From an uncultured Collinsella sp. (GTDB lineage: Bacteria; Actinomycetota; Coriobacteriia; Coriobacteriales; Coriobacteriaceae), in NCBI GenBank assembly GCA_900542965.1, contig UQPY01000010.1, forward strand, positions 1 to 45,829: DNA of 45,829 nt. The letters are read 5' to 3'. Below are positions 1 through 7,028 of the stretch, in pieces; position 1 is the stretch's first letter; every line of letters starts with the position of its first letter. The notes beneath the pieces were generated by a model. That model worked only from the letters and a program-made list of their open reading frames with translations, searched no databases and was not told the DNA's origin. Position numbers and translations under genes: made by a program.

Positions 1-48
1 GCGCGAACGGCGCGCCTGTTTAGCGAAACTGGTGAAAAATAGATTGAC

Positions 49-762
49 GCTAACAGGGACGACCTCTCTCGCGCGAAGCAGCGGCTCTCCAAGTTCCTGC
101 TCAGGCACGGGCTCGCCTTCGACGAGAGGACGCCCACCGGCCGCAGGAAGGGCAACTGGACCCGGGCGCACTGGTCCTGGATCGAGTCGATAAGGTTCGC
201 GGAGGGGGCCGACAACGACGTGCTCGCCTACTACGTCGACGCGGTCAGGCGGGCGGCGGAGGAGAAGGCGAGGCTCGAGGGGCTCGTCGAGGCCGAGGCC
301 CGCAAGCCCAGGTGGAGGAGGAGGGTCGACTCCCTGCGCTGCCTCAAGGGCGTCGACACCGCGACGGCCGCCGACCTCGTCTTCGAGGCCGGCGAGTTCT
401 CCAGGTTCGGGAACGCCCGCTCGTTCGCCGCGTGGGTCGGCCTGACGCCCTCCGAGCACTCCAGCGGGGAGAGCGACCGCAGGGGCGCGATCACCAAGGC
501 CGGCAACAAGCACCTGAGGAAGGCGCTGGTCGAGGCCGCGTGGCACTACCTGACGTGCTCGGGGCGGCCGAAGGACCTCGCCAGGGGCCAGGCCCCGGAC
601 CGGGTCGCCCGCAGGCATGCCGCCAAGGGCGTGCGGAGGCTGGCCGAGAGGCGGGAGGCGCTGCTCGCGCGCGGGGTCCACGGCAACAAGGCGAACGTGG
701 CCACGGCGCGCGAGCTCGCCTGCTGGGTGTGGGCGGTCGGCCTCATGGCCGAGGAGGCGTAG
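49..762 (+). pseudogene. IS110-family transposase, 5'-truncated (C-terminal part only)
   Basis: An open frame runs from about base 43 to the stop at 760-762. Its translation contains RLSKFLLRHG, the middle segment of IS110-type transposases, then a C-terminal Tnp_20-like region (LRCLKGVDTATAADLV, FAAWVGLTPSEHSSGE, RRGAITKAGNKHLRKALVEA). This C-terminal part carries the serine recombinase-like centre of the family. The N-terminal DEDD/RuvC-like domain, roughly 130-150 residues, is missing: an in-frame TAG lies at 40-42 and the first 48 bases are AT-richer and unrelated to the family. An internal ATG at 220 would give only 180 aa. I infer a dead remnant, produced either by deletion or by contig assembly at a repeat edge. 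Strong family signal, uncertain left boundary. Confidence 0.8.
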
Positions 763-1013
763 GGGGCCGGTCCCCCGCACATAAGCCGATCACCCCGGAA
801 GCGGTTCGATCCGAAGCCGTTGAGGCGAACCTCAGGTCCCTTTTCTGCGAGCGCCCAGGGCGCCACACGCGTGCACAGACTGTCGGTTCGACGAAGAAGC
901 CTCAGCCGTAGCAACGGATTGCCCAGCGAGAGATCGCCACGGGCGGATATTAAACTGCAAAGACGAGCGTCGGGAAGACACGCCGAGGTCGCCGCGGACG
1001 GGTTGATATAGGG
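763..1013 (+). other. 3' non-coding tail of the IS110-type element; possible bridge-RNA region
   Basis: About 250 bases after the transposase stop hold no credible gene. They contain short hairpins such as GAGGCGAACCTC (about 821-832) and a repeated GGTTCGA word. IS110-family elements carry a non-coding end encoding the target- and donor-binding bridge RNA; in the IS1111 group it lies 3' of the transposase. That this tail is such an RNA is inferred from position and length only. The element's right end is not defined, because the family has no terminal inverted repeats. Confidence 0.35.
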
Positions 1014-1016
1014 AGA

Positions 1017-1054
1017 GGGCCTGACCCCATATCGTTGGGGCCAGGCCCGATTTT
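1017..1054 (+). terminator. Hairpin followed by GATTTT, terminator-like
   Basis: GGGCCTGACCCC (1017-1028) pairs with GGGGCCAGGCCC (1037-1048) with one mismatch, and GATTTT follows. It lies just past the IS tail and could end plus-strand transcription leaving the element. Confidence 0.5.
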
Positions 1055-1082
1055 GCCTCTTGACAATGTCCTGCTCATATTA

Positions 1083-1193
1083 AAAGAGGACGGCATAGAC
1101 CTTCTGGTCATGCCGTCCTCTTTGAATGACAAGTTGTCGCTCTGGTGACCGCGCAGCGTCGGCTGGTCCGCCGTTCGTTAGAACGGCGGAACC
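1083..1193. repeat. Structured dispersed repeat, copy A
   Basis: A divergent copy of the element also found at 4325-4462 and 41109-41220. AAAGAGGACGGCAT (1083-1096) pairs with ATGCCGTCCTCTTT (1110-1123), enclosing the shared core GGCATaGACC-nnnn-GGTCATGCC. GACAA and TTGTC flank it. Further on comes GCAGCGTCGGC and a second hairpin, CCGCCGTTC-gtta-GAACGGCGG. The element ends 14 bases before the stop of the minus-strand SDR gene, so on that strand it would form part of the 3' UTR. Confidence 0.7.
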
Positions 1194-1206
1194 TGAGACG
1201 TAACCC

Positions 1207-2007
1207 CTACGGCCGCTGGCCCATGCCACCCTCGAGGGTGACGGTCTCGCCGTTCATGTACTTAAAGTCGGGACCGCAGAGCTGAACGACCACGCGGCCG
1301 ATTTCCTTCTCGACGTCGCCGTAGTGACCAGCCGGCGGCATGTGGACGTTGGCCTTGAACGCCTCGGGATAGGCATCCTGGAAGTTCTCGAGCGCAGCGG
1401 TCCAAGCAAGCGGGCACACGATGTTGACGTTGATGCCGTCCTTGCCCCACTCGTTGGCGGCAACGCGGGTCAGGCCGCGGATGCCCTCCTTGGCGGCAGC
1501 ATAGCTGCACTGGCCATAGTTGCCAAACAGGCCGGCGCCCGAGGCAAAGTTGACCACGGAGCCCTTGGTCTCCTTCAGGTGCGGATAGGCCTTCTGCATG
1601 TACAGATAGGTAGCATACAGACCGGAGTAAATGGCCAGGTTAAACTGATCCATGGTGTGATCGGCGATGGTCACGCCCGAGGCGCTAGCCTGAGCATTGT
1701 TGACGACGGCGTCGATGCGGCCGAACTCCTCAATGGCCTTGTCGATGACGTTCTGGACGACGGCCTCGTTGTCCTGACCAGCCGAGACATCGGCCTGAAC
1801 AGGCAGAACCTTGACACCGTACTCGGCCTCGAGAGACTCCTTGGCGGCCTCGAGCTTGGCGACGTTGCGGCCGGTGATGACGAGGTTCGCGCCCTCCTTG
1901 GCAAATGCGATATCGATGCCGTAGCCGATGGAGCCAGCGGAACCGTCCTTAAGCGTGGCCTTGCCGCCGCCGGTGACGATCACGGTCTTACCAGTGAAAA
2001 GTCCCAT
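1207..2007 (-). CDS. Short-chain dehydrogenase/reductase (SDR), substrate unknown
   Basis: A 266-aa cytosolic NAD(P)-dependent oxidoreductase with a Rossmann fold. The N-terminus MGLFTGKTVIVTGGG begins the cofactor-binding TGxxxGxG loop, which here carries an extra stretch (KATLKDGSAGSIGYG) before the second glycines. NNAQA takes the place of the usual NNAG. The catalytic Ser lies in VVNFASGAG and the Tyr/Lys pair in YAAAKEG. The start is set at ATG 2007 because AGGA at 2014-2017 sits six bases upstream; an in-frame ATG at 2022 lies upstream of that site. The substrate cannot be read from sequence. It does not match my recollection of the Collinsella 7-beta-hydroxysteroid dehydrogenase, so no bile-acid role is proposed. 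It appears monocistronic, divergent from the coiled-coil gene, with repeat copy A just past its stop. Confidence 0.85.
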   Translation of the reverse strand: MGLFTGKTVIVTGGGKATLKDGSAGSIGYGIDIAFAKEGANLVITGRNVAKLEAAKESLEAEYGVKVLPVQADVSAGQDNEAVVQNVIDKAIEEFGRIDAVVNNAQASASGVTIADHTMDQFNLAIYSGLYATYLYMQKAYPHLKETKGSVVNFASGAGLFGNYGQCSYAAAKEGIRGLTRVAANEWGKDGINVNIVCPLAWTAALENFQDAYPEAFKANVHMPPAGHYGDVEKEIGRVVVQLCGPDFKYMNGETVTLEGGMGQRP

Positions 2008-2301
2008 ACAAAGTCCTTTCAAATCGCGACGGGCACGCCCGCCGACTGCGCGTATCCAACTTCACGCGCCAAAAGCTGAGATGCAACTTTAGCGTGTTCA
2101 AGCAAAAATAAAAGACCGCGGTAGGCGAACGGCACCACGTAGTTCGGCGAAGGGATTGTCAAGTACAAACTGGATAAAACGGCCGAGTTATTGTTATCAG
2201 ATCGAGCCATCGAACACGTTTTGAAACTTTGCTGCGGCGCGCGGGATGTCGGCGCGAGACCTTATCATAGGGTGACAAACAACGATGAGGAGCACATGCC
2301 T

Positions 2302-4095
2302 ATGACAGACGAGCTGGACCCCCAGACTCAAGAGCATATTGATCATTCCGCAGACGCCGTCGACGACTGCGATACTCCTACCTGCGTCGACGCCTCCACC
2401 GATGCGCCCGCCACCGCAGATGCGCCCGCTGCCGCAGATGTGCACGCCGATGCGGATAAAGCAACAGACACAGACGATACTGTCGAGCATGACGAAAGCG
2501 AGCAGCCGGAGCCGAGCGATGCCGAACCCGACACAGACCCCGCGCCACAGGCGGCAGGCCCCATCGAGGTGTCTTCGGAAGAAGAGCTCGATGCCGTCAT
2601 GGACTCCATGATGGATGCCGTCAAAGCGATGAAAGACGCCGTCGCCGATGCCGATATTGATGCCGAGGAAGAGGAGGCCGCCGAGGCGGCCTCGACCTTT
2701 GTGCCCGGCGAGACTCCGGTTGCCGACCAGGGCAGTACCATGCCCTCGTTTCTCCAGCTCGAGCACCCCACGATTGGCGCCGATGCGGTCGATCCGCACG
2801 CAGCAGGCTTTTCTGTGGTCGAGGGCGGTACCGGCAATATCGCCGCGCCGCAGACTGCCGATGCGGACGCTGCCGACACCGCTCGCCCGACCGCCCCGCA
2901 CTCCTCCGCCGCGAGCCGCGATCTGGGGACCGCTGTCTCGAACACTGCGAACGCCGTGGGCACCTTTATCGCCCAGGGTGCCTCGGCCATGCGCGAGATG
3001 AACGCCGCGAAAAAGGCACTTGCCGATGCCCGCGCCCACCTGGCCGAACTTGAGCAGCGCATTGCCGATCAGGCCGAGGAACTCGAGACGCGCCAGGATA
3101 TCGCAGGCCGCTACGACCAGATCGTCGCCGACCAGCGCCAGGCGATTGCCACGGCCCAAAAGACTGCAGCGGCCGCCGAGATTGACCGTGATGCCCACGC
3201 CTCCAAAGCGACAGAGCTCAAGGGTCAGCTCGAACAAATGAAGACAGAGGATGACGCGACTGAGCTCCGTCTGAAGGCCGCGCTCGACGCCGTGGAGGCC
3301 CGCGAGGCGAGCTCACGCGAGACCGGCAACCGCCTCGTTCGACGTCTTGAGGATTCCAAGCGCATCCGCGACAAGGTGAAGGCAGAGCGAGACGCCGGCA
3401 TTGCCGCCGCACAACAAACCGTCGACGCCACGCGCGCCCAGCTCGAGACGCTGCGTCATGAGTATGCCGAGCTGCAACGCAATCCCTCGGCAAATCCCGC
3501 CAACTATACGGTGCGCACCAGCGAGCTCTCGATGCAGATTTCCGACACGGCAGATGCCCTGCGTAAAGCCGAAGAAGATGTCCCGCGCATCACCGCCGAC
3601 CTTGAGCACTCGCTTGCCGCAGCCGAGCAGGCCGTCGAGCAGGCTCAAGCCCCTATCGCCGACGCAAAACGCGCGCACCAAGCCGTGACAACCGAAGCCG
3701 ATGCCGCGCGCGACGAGCTGCAGACGGCAAAGACCGCCGCCGCGACTCGTCAGCGCGAACTGCGCGAGAAGATCGCCACGGAGGACAAGGCACGCCGCGA
3801 GCAGGAGCAGACCATCGCCAACGCCCAAGCAGATGCCGCACATGCACAGTCGATCATCGAACAGGCGACCGAGGTGCACGACCACCCAGAAATCACTGAG
3901 TCGCTTGCAGGATCCTTGGCCCGAGACAAAGCCGAACACGCCGAGACCGAGCAAGAAGTCGACCAGCTCGAGGCCGCCGAAGACGACGTACGAGAGCGCA
4001 CCCGCGACTCACGCATCAAATTCACCGGCGCCATCGTCTGCATAGTCGCCGCAATCCTGGTGATCATCCTGGTCTGGCTGTTCGCAAGCAAGTAA
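2302..4095 (+). CDS. Acidic coiled-coil protein with a C-terminal membrane anchor, function unknown
   Basis: Not a family I recognise. The 597-aa protein opens with about 200 residues dominated by Asp, Ala, Glu and Thr, with low complexity and probably disordered. About 330 residues of heptad-rich helix follow (AKKALADARAHLAELEQRI, then DARDELQTAKTAAATRQRE), predicted as a long coiled coil. It ends in one hydrophobic segment, IVCIVAAILVIILVWLF, and a short ASK tail: a tail-anchored topology with the bulk in the cytoplasm. The start is ATG 2302, nine bases after GAGGAG (2287-2292); ATG 2296 is possible but only three bases from that site. It stands alone, divergent from the SDR gene. A scaffold or envelope-spacer role is conceivable but unsupported. 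Confidence 0.8.
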   Translation: MTDELDPQTQEHIDHSADAVDDCDTPTCVDASTDAPATADAPAAADVHADADKATDTDDTVEHDESEQPEPSDAEPDTDPAPQAAGPIEVSSEEELDAVMDSMMDAVKAMKDAVADADIDAEEEEAAEAASTFVPGETPVADQGSTMPSFLQLEHPTIGADAVDPHAAGFSVVEGGTGNIAAPQTADADAADTARPTAPHSSAASRDLGTAVSNTANAVGTFIAQGASAMREMNAAKKALADARAHLAELEQRIADQAEELETRQDIAGRYDQIVADQRQAIATAQKTAAAAEIDRDAHASKATELKGQLEQMKTEDDATELRLKAALDAVEAREASSRETGNRLVRRLEDSKRIRDKVKAERDAGIAAAQQTVDATRAQLETLRHEYAELQRNPSANPANYTVRTSELSMQISDTADALRKAEEDVPRITADLEHSLAAAEQAVEQAQAPIADAKRAHQAVTTEADAARDELQTAKTAAATRQRELREKIATEDKARREQEQTIANAQADAAHAQSIIEQATEVHDHPEITESLAGSLARDKAEHAETEQEVDQLEAAEDDVRERTRDSRIKFTGAIVCIVAAILVIILVWLFASK

Positions 4096-4121
4096 ACCAG
4101 CTGCCAAAAAACGCTCAACGC

Positions 4122-4187
4122 AGTTGCGGTGAGATAGTTCCTGTTTAGCCCCAAAAAGGCCAATTCAAGAACTATCTCACCGCAACT
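4122..4187. repeat. 19-bp perfect inverted repeat with 28-nt spacer
   Basis: AGTTGCGGTGAGATAGTTC (4122-4140) is repeated as its exact reverse complement at 4169-4187. It lies 26 bases past the stop of the coiled-coil gene. It may act as a terminator there, although the U-tract is poor (TATTTAG), or it may be a small palindromic mobile repeat. Confidence 0.75.
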
Positions 4188-4236
4188 TATTTAGATCGAC
4201 GCAAGGCAACCTACCCCTCTTGCACCAATCTCTTGG

Positions 4237-4287
4237 ACATAAGGAGTGTCCCCAGGTGCCGGCACATAAGGAACGTCCCCAAGTGCC
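4237..4287. repeat. Two 24-nt imperfect direct repeats
   Basis: ACATAAGGAgtGTCCCCAgGTGCC at 4237-4260 recurs at 4264-4287 with three substitutions, at a 27-base period. No gene overlaps it. It looks like part of a dispersed intergenic repeat. Confidence 0.65.
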
Positions 4288-4324
4288 AACAACGGCAACG
4301 CCAATGTTTTGGCGAAGTCAGCGA

Positions 4325-4462
4325 AAACGCCCCTAAGCGAGCAAGGTGACGTGAAAGAGGAGGGCATTGACCTTTTGGTCATGCCCGACGATTGAACGTC
4401 AGATTGCCGCTTAGGGGCGTTTGCAGCGTCGAGCAGTTACGCGGTTCGTAGAACCGCGTAAC
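4325..4462. repeat. Structured dispersed repeat, copy B (best preserved)
   Basis: Three nested stems are visible. The outer stem is AAACGCCCCTAAGCG (4325-4339) with its exact complement at 4408-4422. The middle stem is TGACGT (4348-4353) with ACGTCA (4396-4401). The inner stem is GGGCATTGACC (4362-4372) with GGTCATGCCC (4377-4386), with one bulged T and a TTTT loop. A fourth hairpin, GTTACGCGGTTC-gta-GAACCGCGTAAC (4436-4462), ends one base inside the queA stop codon. Copy C has different bases but keeps pairing in the outer and middle stems, which is the signature of selected structure. Confidence 0.75.
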
Positions 4463-5679
4463 TAACAAATGAGCATCGCGTCACCAAAGCTGAAGAAGCG
4501 GTAGCGCTCCTCGATGGCGGCGGCGTAGGCATCCATGATCTGGTCGCGAGTGGCAAGTGCGCTCACGAGCATCATGAGCGTAGAGCGCGGCACGTGGAAG
4601 TTCGTGATCAGCGCGTCGACCACGTGATAGGTCGAGCCGGGCATGAGGTAGAGCTGCGTCGTCGCGTTCTCGCGCACCACGATGTCACCGCGGCCAAGCG
4701 TATCGGCCCCGTCCTCGCGGCCCTCAAAATAGCGCGCCGTCACAGCCGGATCGGACACCGGAGCATCGGCGTCAAACGCGCTTTCGAGCGAGCGCACCGC
4801 CGTGGTACCGACAGCAATCACACGATGGCCCTCGGCCTTCGCCTTATGCACGGCGTCGACAACCTCCTGCGACACGTGGTAGCGCTCGGTGTGCATCACA
4901 TGCTGCGTGGGATCGTCCTCCTCCACCAGACGGAAGGTATCGATGCCCACCTCGAGTTCGACGGCGGCAAACTTGGCACCCTTGGCCTCGATGGCAGCCA
5001 TAAGCTCGGGCGTAAAGTGCAGACCCGCCGTGGGAGCGGCAGCCGAGTGCTCTTCCTTCATGGCGTAGACGGTCTGGTACTTCTCGGGGTCGCCCTCGTA
5101 ATCGGTAATGTAGGGCGGCAGCGGCACGTGGCCGGCAGCATGGATGGCCTCGTCGAGCGTGCGCGGGTCGCCGGCGGCATTGCAACCGGCCGGCTCAAAG
5201 CGCACCAGACGGCCACCGCGGCTATCGGTGACAAAGTCGATGACCTCGGCCGTCAGCACCACGGGAGCCCCCTCGGGCGCATGGGCGCCACCGGCGCGAT
5301 ACTCAATCTGAGCACCGGGCTTCAGGCGCTTGCCCGGCTTGACCAGGCACTCCCACACATGGCCGAGCGGATCCACATCCTCACGGCGCTTGAGCAGCAG
5401 CGTCTCGACCACGCCACCCGAGCCGGCTTTGCGACCGATCAGGCGGGCCGGCATCACGCGCGTCTGGTTGATGACGAGCACGTCGCCCGGCTCGATATAG
5501 TCGATGATGTCGCGGAAGATGCGGTGCTCAACAGTACCGCCGTGCTCCAGCGGCTTCCCCGCCTGGGAGCCTTTGCGATCCACCACCAGCAGGCGGCAGG
5601 AGTCGCGCGGCTCGGCAGGAGCCTGGGCAATCAGTTCCTCAGGAAGGTTGTAGTCAAAATCATCGGTACGCATAGACAC
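4462..5679 (-). CDS. queA: S-adenosylmethionine:tRNA ribosyltransferase-isomerase QueA
   Basis: QueA transfers and isomerises the ribosyl part of SAM onto preQ1-modified tRNA to make epoxyqueuosine at the wobble position of GUN anticodons. Family blocks seen: FDYNLPEELIAQAPAEPRD at the N-terminus, VLVINQTRVMPARL, HSAAAPTAGLHFT, VGTTAVRSLES and NFHVPRSTLMML near the C-terminus. At 405 aa it is somewhat longer than the usual 340-360, with extra sequence between blocks. Translation most likely begins at GTG 5679, eight bases from the AAGGAG at 5688-5693; the in-frame ATG at 5673 would be 14 bases away. The gene directly upstream is queH, the next enzyme of the same pathway, so the two probably share a transcript. 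Repeat copy B abuts the stop. Confidence 0.95.
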   Translation of the reverse strand: MSMRTDDFDYNLPEELIAQAPAEPRDSCRLLVVDRKGSQAGKPLEHGGTVEHRIFRDIIDYIEPGDVLVINQTRVMPARLIGRKAGSGGVVETLLLKRREDVDPLGHVWECLVKPGKRLKPGAQIEYRAGGAHAPEGAPVVLTAEVIDFVTDSRGGRLVRFEPAGCNAAGDPRTLDEAIHAAGHVPLPPYITDYEGDPEKYQTVYAMKEEHSAAAPTAGLHFTPELMAAIEAKGAKFAAVELEVGIDTFRLVEEDDPTQHVMHTERYHVSQEVVDAVHKAKAEGHRVIAVGTTAVRSLESAFDADAPVSDPAVTARYFEGREDGADTLGRGDIVVRENATTQLYLMPGSTYHVVDALITNFHVPRSTLMMLVSALATRDQIMDAYAAAIEERYRFFSFGDAMLIC

Positions 5680-5743
5680 GTCTGATACTCCTTATATAGC
5701 TAAAGTCCGCTCTACATCCTAGCAGGCTGACGTCCCAAACGAA

Positions 5744-6319
5744 CTACTTTTTGGCAGCCTTGCGCTCGTCGCGAATGCGAGCGCGGTCCATGGCCGCCTC
5801 GACAGCAGAAAAGCGGCAGCCGCAGTAGTTCTGTCGATACATGCCCAGTTCGCGCGAACGGCGCGTGGCCTCGGGATAATACGGGCGAAAATCGCGAATC
5901 ACCGGAGTGAGACCGCGGGCGGCAGCCAAACGCTCGAGCACGTCATTGCAGGTGTCGAACAACTGATACGGAGAGACGGCGAGCGTCGTGCCCACGTATT
6001 CAAACCCGCGCTCCCGAGCCACGCGGCACGCCTCGGCCAGACGCAGGGCATAGCACGCGCGACAGCGACGAGGCCGATCGGCACCCAGCGGTGCCACGCC
6101 GGTCTCCCAGCGATCGCGGTCCTCCCCTGCCTCGATGAGCTCGATGTCGCCATCGGCACACCACCGGCGCAGCTCGTCCAAGCGGCGCTGCCATTCATCG
6201 CGCGGTTGAATATTGGGGTTGGTCCAGCAAATCGTGGGCTCAAACCCCTCCTCGCGCAGCAGGCGAACCGGCTCAAGCGAGCATGGTGCACAGCACGCAT
6301 GCAGCAACAACGACTTCAT
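5744..6319 (-). CDS. queH: Epoxyqueuosine reductase QueH
   Basis: QueH (formerly DUF208) is the non-homologous replacement for QueG and reduces epoxyqueuosine to queuosine in tRNA, the step after QueA. The 191-aa product shows the Cys-rich signature: LLLHACCAPCS at residues 4-14, CRACYALRL in the middle and YRQNYCGC near the C-terminus. These cysteines bind an iron-sulfur cluster and an extra iron in studied members. The start is ATG 6319, six bases after GAGGAG; a nearer ATG overlaps that site. It sits 10 bases after the DUF3267 gene and 64 bases before queA, consistent with one minus-strand operon that supplies the last two queuosine steps without early preQ0 genes in the window. Confidence 0.93.
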   Translation of the reverse strand: MKSLLLHACCAPCSLEPVRLLREEGFEPTICWTNPNIQPRDEWQRRLDELRRWCADGDIELIEAGEDRDRWETGVAPLGADRPRRCRACYALRLAEACRVARERGFEYVGTTLAVSPYQLFDTCNDVLERLAAARGLTPVIRDFRPYYPEATRRSRELGMYRQNYCGCRFSAVEAAMDRARIRDERKAAKK

Positions 6320-6329
6320 CGACATCTCC

Positions 6330-6896
6330 TCACCCAAAAAAGCGCACGCCAAAGGACGTATCCTCGCAGGCGATAATGCGGCGGTCGCGCAAAATGGTCC
6401 GCACGTAATACCAGTCGCCTACACAGCCCGACAAATGCAAGCCGGCAGCCAGATAGCACAGCAGCGGATAGCCCGAAAGCGCAAACCCCAGGGCAAACGC
6501 TGTCGTCACAACAACCGTCGGCGCCAGGCAAATTGCCATATACCGCCGGCGCGAATACACAATCCCCTCGGCGCAGGCATAGATCATCGCCGTCTCGCGA
6601 TTCGCCCCAAAGGTCACCTTCGCGCCAGCAGGCGCCAGCAGCTTAAAGAACACCGCGTGCACCAGCTCGTGCACGGCGAACGACGCCATTGAGATCGCAG
6701 CCAAGCCGACTATCCAGCCCACAACAGCCATCCAGCCGCCCGCGTCAGCCGCATCCAGATCCGCAGGCCCGCCCAGCAGCATAAACACCGGCACCAGGCA
6801 CACGGCAAACACGCCGACGACGACCATCCCCCACACGAAGCAAGCGTGTAGAAAATCCTCGTCCTCAAACGCATGTATGTTGGAAATCTCATTCAT
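6330..6896 (-). CDS. DUF3267-type membrane protein, putative zincin metalloprotease
   Basis: A 188-aa integral membrane protein with four or five hydrophobic segments, the first WGMVVVGVFAVCLVPVFML. Between the second and third lies VHELVHAVFF, an HExxH motif matching the zinc-binding helix of the DUF3267 family. Family members are predicted intramembrane or membrane-bound peptidases, with no established substrate. It is the first gene of a probable operon with queH and queA; nothing in the sequence ties it functionally to queuosine. No Shine-Dalgarno precedes ATG 6896, and a TATCCT box lies only about ten bases upstream, so a leaderless or near-leaderless transcript is possible. It is divergent from the metG-like gene. 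Confidence 0.75.
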   Translation of the reverse strand: MNEISNIHAFEDEDFLHACFVWGMVVVGVFAVCLVPVFMLLGGPADLDAADAGGWMAVVGWIVGLAAISMASFAVHELVHAVFFKLLAPAGAKVTFGANRETAMIYACAEGIVYSRRRYMAICLAPTVVVTTAFALGFALSGYPLLCYLAAGLHLSGCVGDWYYVRTILRDRRIIACEDTSFGVRFFG

Positions 6897-7028
6897 AGCA
6901 TCTTAGGATAGCGCCCCTGCCACGTACCCGCCCGCATGTGCGATAATGTCGAACGATATGCACGAATTGACCACCGCGCCGCCGAGCCTCGCGCCCGGCC
7001 GTGCTCTCACCATATGCGAAGGAGTCCC

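Noticed and set aside
1..14. The first 14 bases equal a stretch near 5855
   Set aside because: A short GC-rich palindromic-like word; chance similarity is sufficient and no longer homology extends from it.
1207..2007. The SDR gene as a bile-acid hydroxysteroid dehydrogenase
   Set aside because: It has only generic SDR motifs and does not match the Collinsella 7-beta enzyme as I recall it; no bile-acid genes are adjacent.
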